64,000 bases of DNA from NCBI GenBank assembly GCA_035363255.1, contig DAOSES010000012.1:6430-70429 (forward strand). The letters run 5' to 3'. Below, in pieces: positions 54,211 to 63,631 of this stretch; within the stretch, counting starts at the first letter, position 1, and the number at the start of each line of letters is the position of its first letter. The notes under the pieces are model-generated. The model did no database searches. It was not told where the DNA came from and worked only from the letters and a program-made list of their open reading frames with translations. Origin of the DNA: T3SED10-260 sp035363255. GTDB lineage: Bacteria; Caldisericota; Caldisericia; UBA6126. The position numbers and the translations under genes were made by a program.

Positions 54211-55743
54211 ATGGATATCAAAGCTCTATTTCGCAATGCAGGTATTGTAACTCTCGGGGTAATGCTGAGCCGCTTTCTTGGATTCGGACGGGAAATGGTC
54301 ATGGCTTCACGCTTTGGTACAAGTGCGGGTAAGGATGCCTTTGAGATAGGTTCCTATCTTCCGATTACTTTTTCGAATCTATTGGTAGCTGGCGTCTTCA
54401 GTGCAGTCTTTATTCCACTTTTTACCCGTTATATTTGCAATCGTGAGCATAATCAGCTTCAGGAAATTATCTCCGTCCTGATCAATCAGTTTACCCTTCT
54501 GATGATCGGAGTCTTATTGTTTTTTTATGTGTTTGCTCCCTTTCTGATTCGAATACAAGCACCTTTTTTTGATCCCTATCGCTTTGATACTGCAGTGATG
54601 ATTTTTCGAACTTCACTTCCTTCTATTTTCTTTTTAGGCCTTGCTGCCATTGTTACTGGTATTCTTAATTCGATGAAAATGTTTGGAATACCCACTCTTG
54701 GTGGCATTGTATTTAATGCCTTAACTATGGGATTTATTATATTTTTTGCTCCAAGTCTTGGAATTCAAAGCGCTGCCTGGGCACTAGTTCTCGGTTCGAC
54801 AGGACAGCTGATGATTCAGTATTTCTGGATTATAAAGCATCGCTTATCCTACCGCTGGACACCAAGGATTTTTCATCCTGCTATTTCCGAGGTGTATGTG
54901 CTTATACTTCCGGTGTTGCTTGGATCAGGAGTCAACTACCTTGCTCCCTTTATTGAACGTTTCTTTGGCTCTTCCCTTCCTGAGGGTATGATTTCGGCTC
55001 TTGGCTATTCTTTTAAGGTTTCTCAATTCCCTATCGGGATTTTTGCTCTTGCGGTATCTTCGGTAGTATTTCCCTGTTTATCGGAAAATGTCATATGTAA
55101 TGATCGTATTGCCCTTTCAAAAAACTTACACTGGGCTCTAAAGCTTGTTTTATTTATCATAATGCCTGCCACCTTTGGTCTTTTGGCCTGCTCTTTGCCT
55201 ATTACACGTTTGCTGTTTGAGCATGGGGTTTTTACTCCTGATTCTACTCTTATGACTTCTCGGGCTCTTACGATATATTCGCTAGCCCTGGTTCCCTGGT
55301 CCATTACCGCAGTTCTGGTGAAGATATTTTACTCCAACCGAGATACTAAAACTCCAGTTTATGCCGCATTAGTCACCATCGCTGTTCTTTTTACAGTGGA
55401 CATCTTTTTAGTTAGAGTGTTTCAATATCAGGGGCTTGCCATGGGTTCAGCTATTGCAGCTTATGTCAATGTGGTCATTTTATGGTGGATTATGCGCAAA
55501 AAATTCCAGTGCATTCGGTTTATGACGCTGCTTCAAACTATCAAGAGTACTGTATTGGCTTCTCTTGTCATGTTTGGAGTATTATATATATCTTGCGCAT
55601 ATCTGGAAAAAACTTTAAACTTGACCCTAAGACGATATCAGGTCTTGGAGGTTGGAGTTCTGGTTTTACTTGGTGTCTTGGTTTATGCGCTTGTGATTTT
55701 CTTGCTTGACCGAAAAGAGCTGAAGGAAGTGATGGGAAGATGA
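54211..55743 (+). CDS. murJ: MurJ/MviN-family lipid II flippase
   Basis: 510-residue MOP-superfamily transporter with about 14 helices. The N-terminal GIVTLGVMLSRFLGFGREMVMASRFG with conserved arginines and SNLLVAGVFSAVFIPLF are typical of MurJ, which flips lipid II. In this neighbourhood it might also serve the wall polymer. No ribosome site is evident before the ATG. Confidence 0.93.
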   Translation: MDIKALFRNAGIVTLGVMLSRFLGFGREMVMASRFGTSAGKDAFEIGSYLPITFSNLLVAGVFSAVFIPLFTRYICNREHNQLQEIISVLINQFTLLMIGVLLFFYVFAPFLIRIQAPFFDPYRFDTAVMIFRTSLPSIFFLGLAAIVTGILNSMKMFGIPTLGGIVFNALTMGFIIFFAPSLGIQSAAWALVLGSTGQLMIQYFWIIKHRLSYRWTPRIFHPAISEVYVLILPVLLGSGVNYLAPFIERFFGSSLPEGMISALGYSFKVSQFPIGIFALAVSSVVFPCLSENVICNDRIALSKNLHWALKLVLFIIMPATFGLLACSLPITRLLFEHGVFTPDSTLMTSRALTIYSLALVPWSITAVLVKIFYSNRDTKTPVYAALVTIAVLFTVDIFLVRVFQYQGLAMGSAIAAYVNVVILWWIMRKKFQCIRFMTLLQTIKSTVLASLVMFGVLYISCAYLEKTLNLTLRRYQVLEVGVLVLLGVLVYALVIFLLDRKELKEVMGR

Positions 55744-56768
55744 ACAAAAAAAAGAAGAATAACAAAAAACTATCGGTTTTTCTTTGGATTGTTTTTCTTG
55801 TAATTTTCACTATATGCTCTGCGTCAGCCTGGTACATCTGGCGCTTGGTACGTGAGATACAGCCCTCTAAAGACAAAGATATCCAAGGCATACGCAAAGA
55901 TTACAAAATCAACTGGTCGGGAAGAATCAATGTTCTCCTTCTGGGTTGTGATAGCCGGGATGGTATGTATATGGGGATACGAAGTGATACTATCATCCTC
56001 GCTAATATCGACCTCAAGGAAAAAATCATTCGCGTGATGTCGATCCCTCGAGATACCCGGGTATATGTTCCCAACCATGACACTTACGACAAAATCAACT
56101 CCACCATCAATCCTGACTATTTTTCTGATGGAGGCTTGCCTCTTACTCTTCGAACAGCAGAAAATCTCTTGAAAGTACCGATCAAGCTATATGCTCTGAT
56201 GGATTTTACTGCCTTTGAGGAGGTAGTCAATATTGTCGGAGGAGTAAGACTTCATGTCGAAAAGGATATGTACTATCATGATCCCACCGACAACACTCTC
56301 ATCAACCTTAAGGAAGGTGATCAAGAGCTTGATGGAGACAAAGCACTTCAGTATGTTCGCTTCCGTTGGGATGCTCAGGGGGATTTTGCCCGAGATAGCC
56401 AGGGAGTAGTCTATGGTCGCATTTCACGGCAAATGAATTTTGTTAAAGCTCTTGCCAAGAAAGTGGCTGAGAATCGAAGCATTCTTCGTGTAAACCATAT
56501 CGTGAATGCGATTGCTCGAAAATTCGAAACCAATATGGATACTTCTGAAATGCTCAAACTGGGAATTATGTTCAAAGATCTCGACCCCGAAACCCAACTG
56601 AAAGTTATTTCTTTTCCAGGATATGGCGATTATGTCGATGGTCTTTCCTACGTGGTAGTCCAGGAAGAAGAGCTTGAGAGCATTATCCAGCATGAGTTTC
56701 TCGGACAGCCTCTACCCTCCGAAACCCCCCCTGCAGATCAAGAGGAAGCAAGCGAGGAAGATCAGTGA
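55740..56768 (+). CDS. LytR-CpsA-Psr (LCP) family glycopolymer ligase
   Basis: 342-residue type II membrane protein: short basic N-terminus, one helix (about 13-33) and an extracytoplasmic LCP domain (about 65-240). Conserved segments are LLLGCDSRDG, RSDTIILANID, VMSIPRDTRVYVP, DKINSTIN and GDKALQYVRFRWDAQGDFAR. LCP enzymes transfer lipid-linked wall polymers to peptidoglycan. The C-terminus is acidic. ATGA overlap with murJ. Confidence 0.95.
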   Translation: MNKKKKNNKKLSVFLWIVFLVIFTICSASAWYIWRLVREIQPSKDKDIQGIRKDYKINWSGRINVLLLGCDSRDGMYMGIRSDTIILANIDLKEKIIRVMSIPRDTRVYVPNHDTYDKINSTINPDYFSDGGLPLTLRTAENLLKVPIKLYALMDFTAFEEVVNIVGGVRLHVEKDMYYHDPTDNTLINLKEGDQELDGDKALQYVRFRWDAQGDFARDSQGVVYGRISRQMNFVKALAKKVAENRSILRVNHIVNAIARKFETNMDTSEMLKLGIMFKDLDPETQLKVISFPGYGDYVDGLSYVVVQEEELESIIQHEFLGQPLPSETPPADQEEASEEDQ

Positions 56769-57328
56769 GAGACCCCTTCATAAGCACCATCCTTGAGCAC
56801 TCCTTACCCTACAAGCTCCACCACCGATATTTAACCACCTTGCATACCATTATGGAGCATAGTATTGTTGCACAAGGTTTAAAACGTGTTCTGTCTTTTA
56901 TTGAGCCTGTTATTCAGCAAAGTTCTTTTATCCGCTACTTCCAGCAGCAGCATTGTTTTATGGATTCCTTTTTTCAGCATAGCCTGCTATTGGATGGTTT
57001 TGCCAGGTTATTTTTTTCATTCACCCGTTTTTTTGCTCTTACCCTTCAGGAAGCTTTTAGAAATACTTACTTCCATCGTAAAAGTCAAAATATTATTCAT
57101 GAAATTTCGAGGTACAGTCTTCGACCCTTTGCTTTTATTCTTTTTGCTTATCTGAGCATATATGCGAGTATGCGGATGGCTTTTGGCGAAGGATACAACC
57201 GCAGTGAAGTCTTGAGCATCTTTGTTCTCTTGGTTTTCTTGTGGTTGCTATCTCATAGTCGCATTCCACTCAAAGCTTTCACCAAAAATAGCTTGATTCT
57301 CGCTTTTTTAAAGGATTTGGTTTCATGA
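56765..57328 (+). CDS. Unknown protein with C-terminal membrane segments
   Basis: 187-residue protein with a GTG start overlapping the LCP stop and GAGGAAG upstream. The N-terminal 115 residues are rich in His, Phe and aromatic residues and predicted amphipathic; two hydrophobic segments follow (about 118-135 and 153-168). I recognise no family. Overlap with both neighbours (ATGA to the ligase gene) suggests a role in the same polysaccharide pathway. Confidence 0.8.
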   Translation: MRDPFISTILEHSLPYKLHHRYLTTLHTIMEHSIVAQGLKRVLSFIEPVIQQSSFIRYFQQQHCFMDSFFQHSLLLDGFARLFFSFTRFFALTLQEAFRNTYFHRKSQNIIHEISRYSLRPFAFILFAYLSIYASMRMAFGEGYNRSEVLSIFVLLVFLWLLSHSRIPLKAFTKNSLILAFLKDLVS

Positions 57329-58668
57329 AGTTTTTTTCTGATTCTGATGCCAAATATTTAGTGATAGGAATTCTTTTAGGCATTATTTCCTTTTTTTCGG
57401 GTCAGATTCAACTTTCTATACTCATTCTATCCTTTTTGATTCTTGCTTTAGCCTGGCATCACTACGAAGTGCTTCTTCTTTTTCCTCCGCTTTTTGTTTT
57501 GATTGATTTTGCAGTCAAGACCACTTCTTCTGGAGTGGGGGGTTGGTGGGACGAAGCTCTTCTTCTCTTGCTCTTCTTTTTTCTTTTTTTACACCAAGCA
57601 AAAGAAAAATCCATCAGATTTCATTTTAGTTCCATAGTTTACCCAGTCCTGCTTTTTATCGTGTTTGGGCTGATATCAACCAGTCTAAGCTCTTATGTTA
57701 CCTTGGCGCAGGGTATTGAAGGTATTCGTTCTGTTCTTCAAACTTTTCTTTTTTTCCTCATTTTTTTAAATGCTCCTCTCAGCAAAAAAAAGAACCGAGG
57801 ATTTTTGCTTCTAGTGCTATTGGCAGGAGCAGTGACTGCTTTGTACGGCTTATACCAATACGCAGTGGGGGTGCCCAATCCTCCTCATTGGCTCGACAAA
57901 GACCTTGAAATCGGTTTATCCCGTGCTTTCTCTTTTTTGGGAAGTCCCAATGCTTTTGCTGCATATGGAGTCTTGCTTTTACCGCTTTCTCTGGCTTTTA
58001 TGCTAAAAAAGACCTATCGCTGGTATCATCGAGCCCTGTTTGCTGCATTGTCTCTACTGCTGGCTGCAGGTATTTTTTCAAGTCTTACCCGAGCTGCCTG
58101 GGTTGCTTTGCTTCCTGCCCTTATCTTGTTTGGGGTGCTTATCAAAAAAACCCGTTTAATGTTTGGGCTTTTACTTGTCCTCTTGCTTATGGCTAGCCTT
58201 TCAAGTCCTATTAGAACCCGTTTTCTCAATTTATTCTCCGATCAATATCAGCAAAAGAGTGAGATGGGAGGAAGAAACTATCGTTGGAATCTTGCCTGGA
58301 GCATTTTCGACGAAAATCCGCTTTTTGGTCGTGGTCCTGGTAGTTATGGGGGCGCTGTTGCCTATCGAGCCCAAGCTTTTCAAGGCTTGTACGTGGACAA
58401 CTATTACCTTCAAATCTTGTCTAATTTTGGATTTCTTGGCTTTCTGGCTTTTTTATGGATACTCATCGAAATCATAAGAAACTTAATTCTTGCTGCAAAA
58501 TTTGCCCAGGAACATGACAAAATTATGATATATGGTATCTTATGTGGAGTGCTGGCTTTTTTAATTCATAACGTAACAGAAAATCTGATTGAGGTGATTC
58601 CGCTTTCAGTAGTATTTTGGGTTTTGACTGGTTTAGCCTGTCAATTATCCTATCAAGAAAGGGCTTAG
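57325..58668 (+). CDS. O-antigen ligase/polymerase-like membrane protein (Wzy_C)
   Basis: 447-residue polytopic protein with about 12 helices. The Wzy_C signature region is visible as RNYRWNLAWSIFDENPLFGRGPGSYGG, followed by VDNYYLQILSNFGFLG. Members ligate or polymerise lipid-linked glycans outside the membrane. In the context of LCP and WecA it could polymerise the wall polymer. The exact reaction cannot be told. Confidence 0.88.
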   Translation: MKFFSDSDAKYLVIGILLGIISFFSGQIQLSILILSFLILALAWHHYEVLLLFPPLFVLIDFAVKTTSSGVGGWWDEALLLLLFFFLFLHQAKEKSIRFHFSSIVYPVLLFIVFGLISTSLSSYVTLAQGIEGIRSVLQTFLFFLIFLNAPLSKKKNRGFLLLVLLAGAVTALYGLYQYAVGVPNPPHWLDKDLEIGLSRAFSFLGSPNAFAAYGVLLLPLSLAFMLKKTYRWYHRALFAALSLLLAAGIFSSLTRAAWVALLPALILFGVLIKKTRLMFGLLLVLLLMASLSSPIRTRFLNLFSDQYQQKSEMGGRNYRWNLAWSIFDENPLFGRGPGSYGGAVAYRAQAFQGLYVDNYYLQILSNFGFLGFLAFLWILIEIIRNLILAAKFAQEHDKIMIYGILCGVLAFLIHNVTENLIEVIPLSVVFWVLTGLACQLSYQERA

Positions 58669-58670
58669 AT

Positions 58671-59969
58671 ATGGAACATTCAATTGCAGTATTTGGTTTG
58701 GGTTTTGTGGGTTTACCTCTTGCTCTGGTATATGCTAGTAAGGGACACCCCGTTATTGGGGTGGATATTGATGAGCTCCATGTCGCCAAACTCAAGATGG
58801 GGCAAACTCCCTTGTGCGAACCCTGGGAGGGAAAAACTATCCAGGAAGGCTTGATCCATGCTCTCCAAAAGGGTATGTTTGAGCCCACCTGTCATGCTGA
58901 AGAGGCCATCCGCAGATCTACTGAAGTGATTGTTACTGTTGGTATCCCGGTTAGATCAGACGGAACTCTCGACTACACCTCTCTGGATAGTGTAGCCACC
59001 TTTTTAGGCAAGCATCTTCGACCCGGCATGACCATTTTATTGCGTTCCACTGTTCCTCCCCATACTACAAGAAATCGCTTCAAACCTTTGCTTGAAGAAT
59101 ACTCCCATCTCTCTGCTGGAAAAGACTTTTATCTTGGATATGCTTCAGAGCGAATGGCCGAAGGTAAAGCCTACGAAGAGCTTACCTCGATGCCCACCCC
59201 TGTTGCAGGAATCAACGAAGCCTCCCTTGAAAAGTGTACTCAGCTTTTAAGCAAGATATGTTCCCAGGTTATTTCAGCCCAAAATCTTGAAGCAGTTGAG
59301 ATGTCAAAAGTAGTTGAAAACCTTTCTCGAGATATCAATGTGGCTATGGTCAATGAATTTGCCAATTATGCTTATTCTATCGGGGTGGACATTGCCGAAG
59401 TGCTTTCCATCGCTAACACCCATCAACGAGTCAAACTCCTTTCCCCAGGACCAGGAGTTGGAGGCTATTGCATCCCCAATGCTTATTACTACCTGGCTGG
59501 AACTGAAAGACCCTGTGCTGATCTTCCAGTCAGTAGTACCAGCAGGCAATTAAACGATCAAAGACCCAGTGCCATTTTGGCTGTAGCAGAAGAAGAGCTC
59601 AAAAAATTAAAAAAAGATCTCCCCTCAGCTCAGTTTGCCCTGTATGGTTTGGGTATGAAAGATTTCTCCAATGATTTACGTCTTTCTCCTTCACTTGAAT
59701 TCATAAGACTTCTTAGAGAACGCAAATATTTATGCCGTTTTTTTGATCCATTAACGGAATATCCAGAGCCAGGAATGTGTCACAATCTTGAAGAATTGCT
59801 TGAAGGTGCTGATTGTTTGATTATTCTCAATCGACATCATGACGATAAAATTCATCAGTTGGACAAGATAAAAAAGCTCATGAACAATCGTCCCCTGATA
59901 GTAGATACCCGGTCCTGGATCGATGCTGAAAAAGCAAAGAAAAAAGGTTTTACCCTCTGTCGATGCTGA
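58671..59969 (+). CDS. UDP-ManNAc dehydrogenase-like nucleotide-sugar dehydrogenase (WecC type)
   Basis: 432-residue NAD-dependent four-electron dehydrogenase. Rossmann motif FGLGFVGLPLA, STVPPHTT, SERMAEGKA and the catalytic Cys in GPGVGGYCIPNAYYYL. The usual segment is GGHCIPVDPYYL, so His and the VDP residues are changed while Cys remains. ATG 58671 has AGAAAGGG upstream; earlier in-frame codons lie in the ligase gene. WecB upstream makes UDP-ManNAc, the probable substrate; UDP-GlcNAc is possible. Confidence 0.88.
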   Translation: MEHSIAVFGLGFVGLPLALVYASKGHPVIGVDIDELHVAKLKMGQTPLCEPWEGKTIQEGLIHALQKGMFEPTCHAEEAIRRSTEVIVTVGIPVRSDGTLDYTSLDSVATFLGKHLRPGMTILLRSTVPPHTTRNRFKPLLEEYSHLSAGKDFYLGYASERMAEGKAYEELTSMPTPVAGINEASLEKCTQLLSKICSQVISAQNLEAVEMSKVVENLSRDINVAMVNEFANYAYSIGVDIAEVLSIANTHQRVKLLSPGPGVGGYCIPNAYYYLAGTERPCADLPVSSTSRQLNDQRPSAILAVAEEELKKLKKDLPSAQFALYGLGMKDFSNDLRLSPSLEFIRLLRERKYLCRFFDPLTEYPEPGMCHNLEELLEGADCLIILNRHHDDKIHQLDKIKKLMNNRPLIVDTRSWIDAEKAKKKGFTLCRC

Positions 59970-61087
59970 GAGAAAAAAAAATCCTCATGATTTCTACCAT
60001 GAGGATGGATGATTTACCCACCCGCAAACAACGTATCGCTCGAAAGCTTAGCGAGAGCAATGAAGTGATCTACTTGCAAGCCCCCCTGACCTTATTGGGA
60101 GCCCTGAAAAGCAAAGCAAGACTAGGTTCTTTTATAGTTAACGAGGCAAAAGGGCTTCTCGTGGTTCAACCTCCTGCTATTTTACCCTTTGGATTGAAGT
60201 GGGGTTTTCTTCATTCTATCAATTCGTATTTTTTTCGCAGTTTTGTACAGAGCTTACTTAAAAAAAGAGAATTTCCCCCCGATATCTTGTGGTTTTATCT
60301 CCCGGATTTCCCTGATCTGGTCACTGATTATCCCCAGGCTTTATCAGTTTATGATTGCGTGGATGACCATTCTGCCTATCCAGGGTTCCGAAATCCCGCT
60401 TTTGTAAAAAAGCTGGAAGCGCAATTAGCCGAAACTTCCAATCTGATCTTTACTACTACCCAGGAGTTGGCAGATCGACTCAAGAAGAACAACAATAAGG
60501 TTCATTGCATACCCAATGGTGTGGACTGGGACCATTTTGGTGCAAAAGAATACTCAGAAAGGGAAGAACAAGCTGATGTTCCCCATCCCAGAGTGGGCTA
60601 CCTTGGCGCTATTCATCATTGGTTTGATCTGGATCTTATAAAGCATTTACTCGAAGCAATGCCTGAAATTCACCTTATCCTTGCCGGGCCAAGTCAACGT
60701 GCCGACGTGAACGCTTTGAGCGGTCATCCGCGCTTGCACCTTCTGGGTCGGGTGGGTGTTGAGCAAGCCCCATCCTGTATTGAATCCTGGGACGTTTGTC
60801 TCATTCCCTTTATTCCCAATGAGTTGACATTAAACATCAGCCCCTTGAAGTTTTTTGAATATTGCTCACGAGGCAAGCCGACGGTGAGTATTCCCATTCA
60901 ACAGCTCAAAAGCTTCGAACAGCTATGCTATCTGTATCATGATCCAGAGTCCTGTGTAGCATGCATTCAAAAAGCGCTTAATGAGAGCCCGGACTTGAAA
61001 GAAAAACGCAGAGATCTGGCAAGAGAGCATTCCTGGGAAGGCAAACTGCGGGAAATGTTTCAAGCTATTGAAGATCAGTTAGCTTAA
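59963..61087 (+). CDS. GT4-like glycosyltransferase
   Basis: 374-residue cytoplasmic glycosyltransferase with two Rossmann domains. The C-terminal domain shows VGYLGAIHHWFDLDLI, HLILAGPSQ, HLLGRV and ISPLKFFEYCSRGKPTVS, typical of group 1 enzymes with a GT4 ExxxG/A-like sugar-nucleotide site. An N-terminal YDCVDDH segment is shared with teichuronic-type transferases. Last gene of the plus-strand polysaccharide group; its stop overlaps that of the convergent iorB. Confidence 0.9.
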   Translation: MLREKKILMISTMRMDDLPTRKQRIARKLSESNEVIYLQAPLTLLGALKSKARLGSFIVNEAKGLLVVQPPAILPFGLKWGFLHSINSYFFRSFVQSLLKKREFPPDILWFYLPDFPDLVTDYPQALSVYDCVDDHSAYPGFRNPAFVKKLEAQLAETSNLIFTTTQELADRLKKNNNKVHCIPNGVDWDHFGAKEYSEREEQADVPHPRVGYLGAIHHWFDLDLIKHLLEAMPEIHLILAGPSQRADVNALSGHPRLHLLGRVGVEQAPSCIESWDVCLIPFIPNELTLNISPLKFFEYCSRGKPTVSIPIQQLKSFEQLCYLYHDPESCVACIQKALNESPDLKEKRRDLAREHSWEGKLREMFQAIEDQLA

Positions 61088-61650
61088 GCCAAAAACAACG
61101 CTTTATTCACTTCCAGCGTTTTTCCCTGCATCAAGTCTTCCATGGCTTTAAGGTAATGTTCCTGCTTTACTTCAGGGATCAAGTTTTCTTTGCAGACCAC
61201 TTTGAGCAAAGCGATGTTTTGCATACGAGAATCCTTGAGCTTTTCTTCTTTGACCATCAGGACTCTGACTCCCATTTTTTCGCCAGCTTCCAGCAGATCA
61301 TTGGCAGAAATAGCTTTATCAACGCCTTTACGCACGGATAAGGGTTGCCAGAAAGCATCATAACAAAGCAGGGTGCTTCTGGGCTTGCTGACGCTCATTA
61401 AAGCACGCCATGCCTCGTGCAATTCGAGGGAAAGGATCAGATCGCTTTCAAAGGGAGGGATGATGGGGGAAAACACCTCAGCTCCAATGCGAATCTGGGA
61501 TATTACCGTTCCGCCTCGTTGCGCAAGACCATGGGTGTCCACGCTTTTCACGGGAATTCCAGCATGGTCCGCAGCACGTAATATGGTTTCAGCCAATAAA
61601 CCGATACCCTGTCCTCCTACGCCGATCAGATAACAATTGAAAGCTTTCAT
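61084..61650 (-). CDS. iorB: Indolepyruvate ferredoxin oxidoreductase beta subunit IorB
   Basis: 188-residue gamma-domain subunit that pairs with IorA. It opens CYLIGVGGQGIGLLAETI and holds DTHGLAQRGGTVISQIRIG, typical of IorB. The ATG at 61650 overlaps the iorA stop as ATGA; a longer frame upstream has no family match. The complex oxidises aryl pyruvates from aromatic amino acids to aryl acetyl-CoA, reducing ferredoxin. Confidence 0.95.
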   Translation of the reverse strand: MKAFNCYLIGVGGQGIGLLAETILRAADHAGIPVKSVDTHGLAQRGGTVISQIRIGAEVFSPIIPPFESDLILSLELHEAWRALMSVSKPRSTLLCYDAFWQPLSVRKGVDKAISANDLLEAGEKMGVRVLMVKEEKLKDSRMQNIALLKVVCKENLIPEVKQEHYLKAMEDLMQGKTLEVNKALFLA

Positions 61651-63527
61651 GATGTTTTTTCCTCCTTTACACCAAGCGCTTTGCTGGGGCAGGTAGCCAC
61701 ACAGGATTGATCCCCTATGCAAAGGTCATGTTGCGTAATAATCTTACCCTCAGGAGTTCGCTGAAAAGTCGGGCAGGCAAAGGTATCGATGCATTCATAA
61801 ATGTGATTACACTTGTTTTGATCGACATCAACCAGGTTAATTTTCACTTCTCCCTTGTGTCTTCGATCTCGCATAAACTTCAACATACAGGGATGACGTG
61901 CGATGATCACTTTAAATCCTGGGGAGGCAATGGCTTTTTTTACCATTTCAGTGAGTTCGGCCTGCTGGTAGGTGTCCACTTCTTGAATGGATTCCACTCC
62001 AAAGGATTCCAGCACCTGACGAATAGCTATTTTAGGAGCTTCCCCGCGGACATTTCCACCAGAACCCGGATGGCCCTGATGACCGGTCATGGCGGTCGTG
62101 CCATTTTCCATGACTATGAGGGTGAGATGGTGCTGATTGTAGATGGCGTTGATGATTCCAGGAAGACCGGCGTGGAAAAAAGTGGAATCCCCGATGAAGG
62201 CAACGACTGGGCGAGTTTTGTTCCCCAGTGCCAGACCTGCGGCAGTGCCAGTGCAATGTCCCATGGAAAGAAGCATTTGCCCCATTTCGTAAGGTTTCAA
62301 AAAGCCCAGGGAATGACATCCAATGTCTGCAACGGTGATGGTATCGAGGGGAAGGGCTTTTTTCACAGCGTAAAAAGCAGAACGATGACCGCAGCCTGGA
62401 CACATTTGGGCAGGTCGGGGAGTAACCGCTTCACGATCTTTCATGGGATCTGTTGATTTGGGGAATATTTCCGGCCAGGTCTTATGCATGATTTCATTGA
62501 CTTTATCGGGGGTATATTCTCCAATCCAGTCTTCCAGGTCTTGCTTGCCAAGCAGCTTACAAGTAGTCTTGCTTTGATAGGCAAAGGCAAGGATCTCTTT
62601 TTCAATGCTGTCATCGAGTTCTTCCAGGATCTTCACTTCTTCGTGCTGATCCAAAAAGCTCAGGAGCTCTTTTTCAGGCAAAGGATAGACGCGATTCATT
62701 TTAAGTACATCGACAGGCTCTTTGGCTTTGAGCATGCTTTCTCTGAGGCTTAAATAAGGAAAACCCGAGCAAATGACTCCTTTATTCGTTTTGGATGGGG
62801 TGAAAAGCTCCACTGCTTGAGCTTCGGGGTCATAGGTCACCTGATCCAGCTTTTGCAGGGCTTTGCGCTTGAGAGGGAATACAGCGCTTGTGATGGGCAC
62901 GTAGGGACCATTGCCAGGATTAAAAAGGCTTTGCAGAGCTTCTTGCGATGAGGGGAGGGAGCCAAAGCTTACTTTCTCCTTGGCGTGACAAACATGGGTG
63001 GTCAGACGTAAGGCAACGGGCATATGCCATTTACGCGAAATACGCACTGCTTCTTTAAAAAGGCTATAAACCTCCGTGGGGGTGGCAGGTTCCAGCAGGG
63101 GAAGATAAGAAAGACGGCAAAGATGGCGATTGTCCTGTTCGTTTTGCGATGAGTTGGCTCCAGGGTCGTCTCCGAGGATGATTACCATGCCTCCCATCAG
63201 CTCCATCATGCTCAATTGCACGAGGGAATCCAGGGCTACATTCATCCCCACACTTTTAAAAAAAACGACCGACAGGTTGCCTTGGATGGAAGCTCCATAA
63301 GCCACTTCGGTAGCAACTTTTTCATTGACCGAAAATTCAAAGTAGAAGGGGCGTTTTTCAACGGGGATGGATAGGATGGCTTCGGCTATTTCAGGGGTAG
63401 GGGAGCCAGGATAGCTACTCACCACCTTTACACCACTTTCCGCCATAGCACGAACAATAGCAGTATCTCCCATGACAATTTCGCTAAAGGGATCAGCCGT
63501 TAACAACACATCTCCTAAAGATTTCAT
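61647..63527 (-). CDS. iorA: Indolepyruvate ferredoxin oxidoreductase alpha subunit IorA
   Basis: 626-residue thiamine-diphosphate enzyme. N-terminal pyrimidine-binding domain with VVSSYPGSPTPEIAE and GDDPGANSSQNEQDNR, a middle transketolase-C-like domain, a ThDP-binding domain (CPGCGHRSAFYAV, GDIGCHSLG-like ADIGCHSLG, GDSTFFHAG) and a C-terminal ferredoxin-like region. There the cysteines are C573, C579, C585 and C603, C609, C613 rather than two full CxxCxxC sets, so the Fe-S clusters may be atypical. AAAGGAG precedes the ATG. Confidence 0.95.
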   Translation of the reverse strand: MKSLGDVLLTADPFSEIVMGDTAIVRAMAESGVKVVSSYPGSPTPEIAEAILSIPVEKRPFYFEFSVNEKVATEVAYGASIQGNLSVVFFKSVGMNVALDSLVQLSMMELMGGMVIILGDDPGANSSQNEQDNRHLCRLSYLPLLEPATPTEVYSLFKEAVRISRKWHMPVALRLTTHVCHAKEKVSFGSLPSSQEALQSLFNPGNGPYVPITSAVFPLKRKALQKLDQVTYDPEAQAVELFTPSKTNKGVICSGFPYLSLRESMLKAKEPVDVLKMNRVYPLPEKELLSFLDQHEEVKILEELDDSIEKEILAFAYQSKTTCKLLGKQDLEDWIGEYTPDKVNEIMHKTWPEIFPKSTDPMKDREAVTPRPAQMCPGCGHRSAFYAVKKALPLDTITVADIGCHSLGFLKPYEMGQMLLSMGHCTGTAAGLALGNKTRPVVAFIGDSTFFHAGLPGIINAIYNQHHLTLIVMENGTTAMTGHQGHPGSGGNVRGEAPKIAIRQVLESFGVESIQEVDTYQQAELTEMVKKAIASPGFKVIIARHPCMLKFMRDRRHKGEVKINLVDVDQNKCNHIYECIDTFACPTFQRTPEGKIITQHDLCIGDQSCVATCPSKALGVKEEKTS

Positions 63528-63561
63528 ACCTTACTCCTTTGACGAAGGATTACTTACCCTA

Positions 63562-63567
63562 ATTATA
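63562..63567 (-). promoter_or_regulatory. Possible -10 element of iorAB
   Basis: TATAAT on the minus strand about 35 bases before the iorA start. The -35 region (AGGTGT) is poor, so this is tentative. Confidence 0.35.
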
Positions 63568-63611
63568 ACCACTTTTTTTCCTACACACCTCCCCCAATAT
63601 TTTGAGTCAGA

Positions 63612-63631
63612 GGGACGGGGGTGTTGACTCA
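63612..63631 (+). repeat. Left copy of the GC-rich 20-base inverted repeat
   Basis: Reads GGGACGGGGGTGTTGACTCA, and differs from the right copy at two of twenty bases. Confidence 0.8.

Noticed and set aside
61707..62456. 249-residue open frame on the plus strand inside iorA
   Set aside because: It is fully antisense to a well-conserved gene, shows no recognisable motif and owes its length to codon bias of the real gene.
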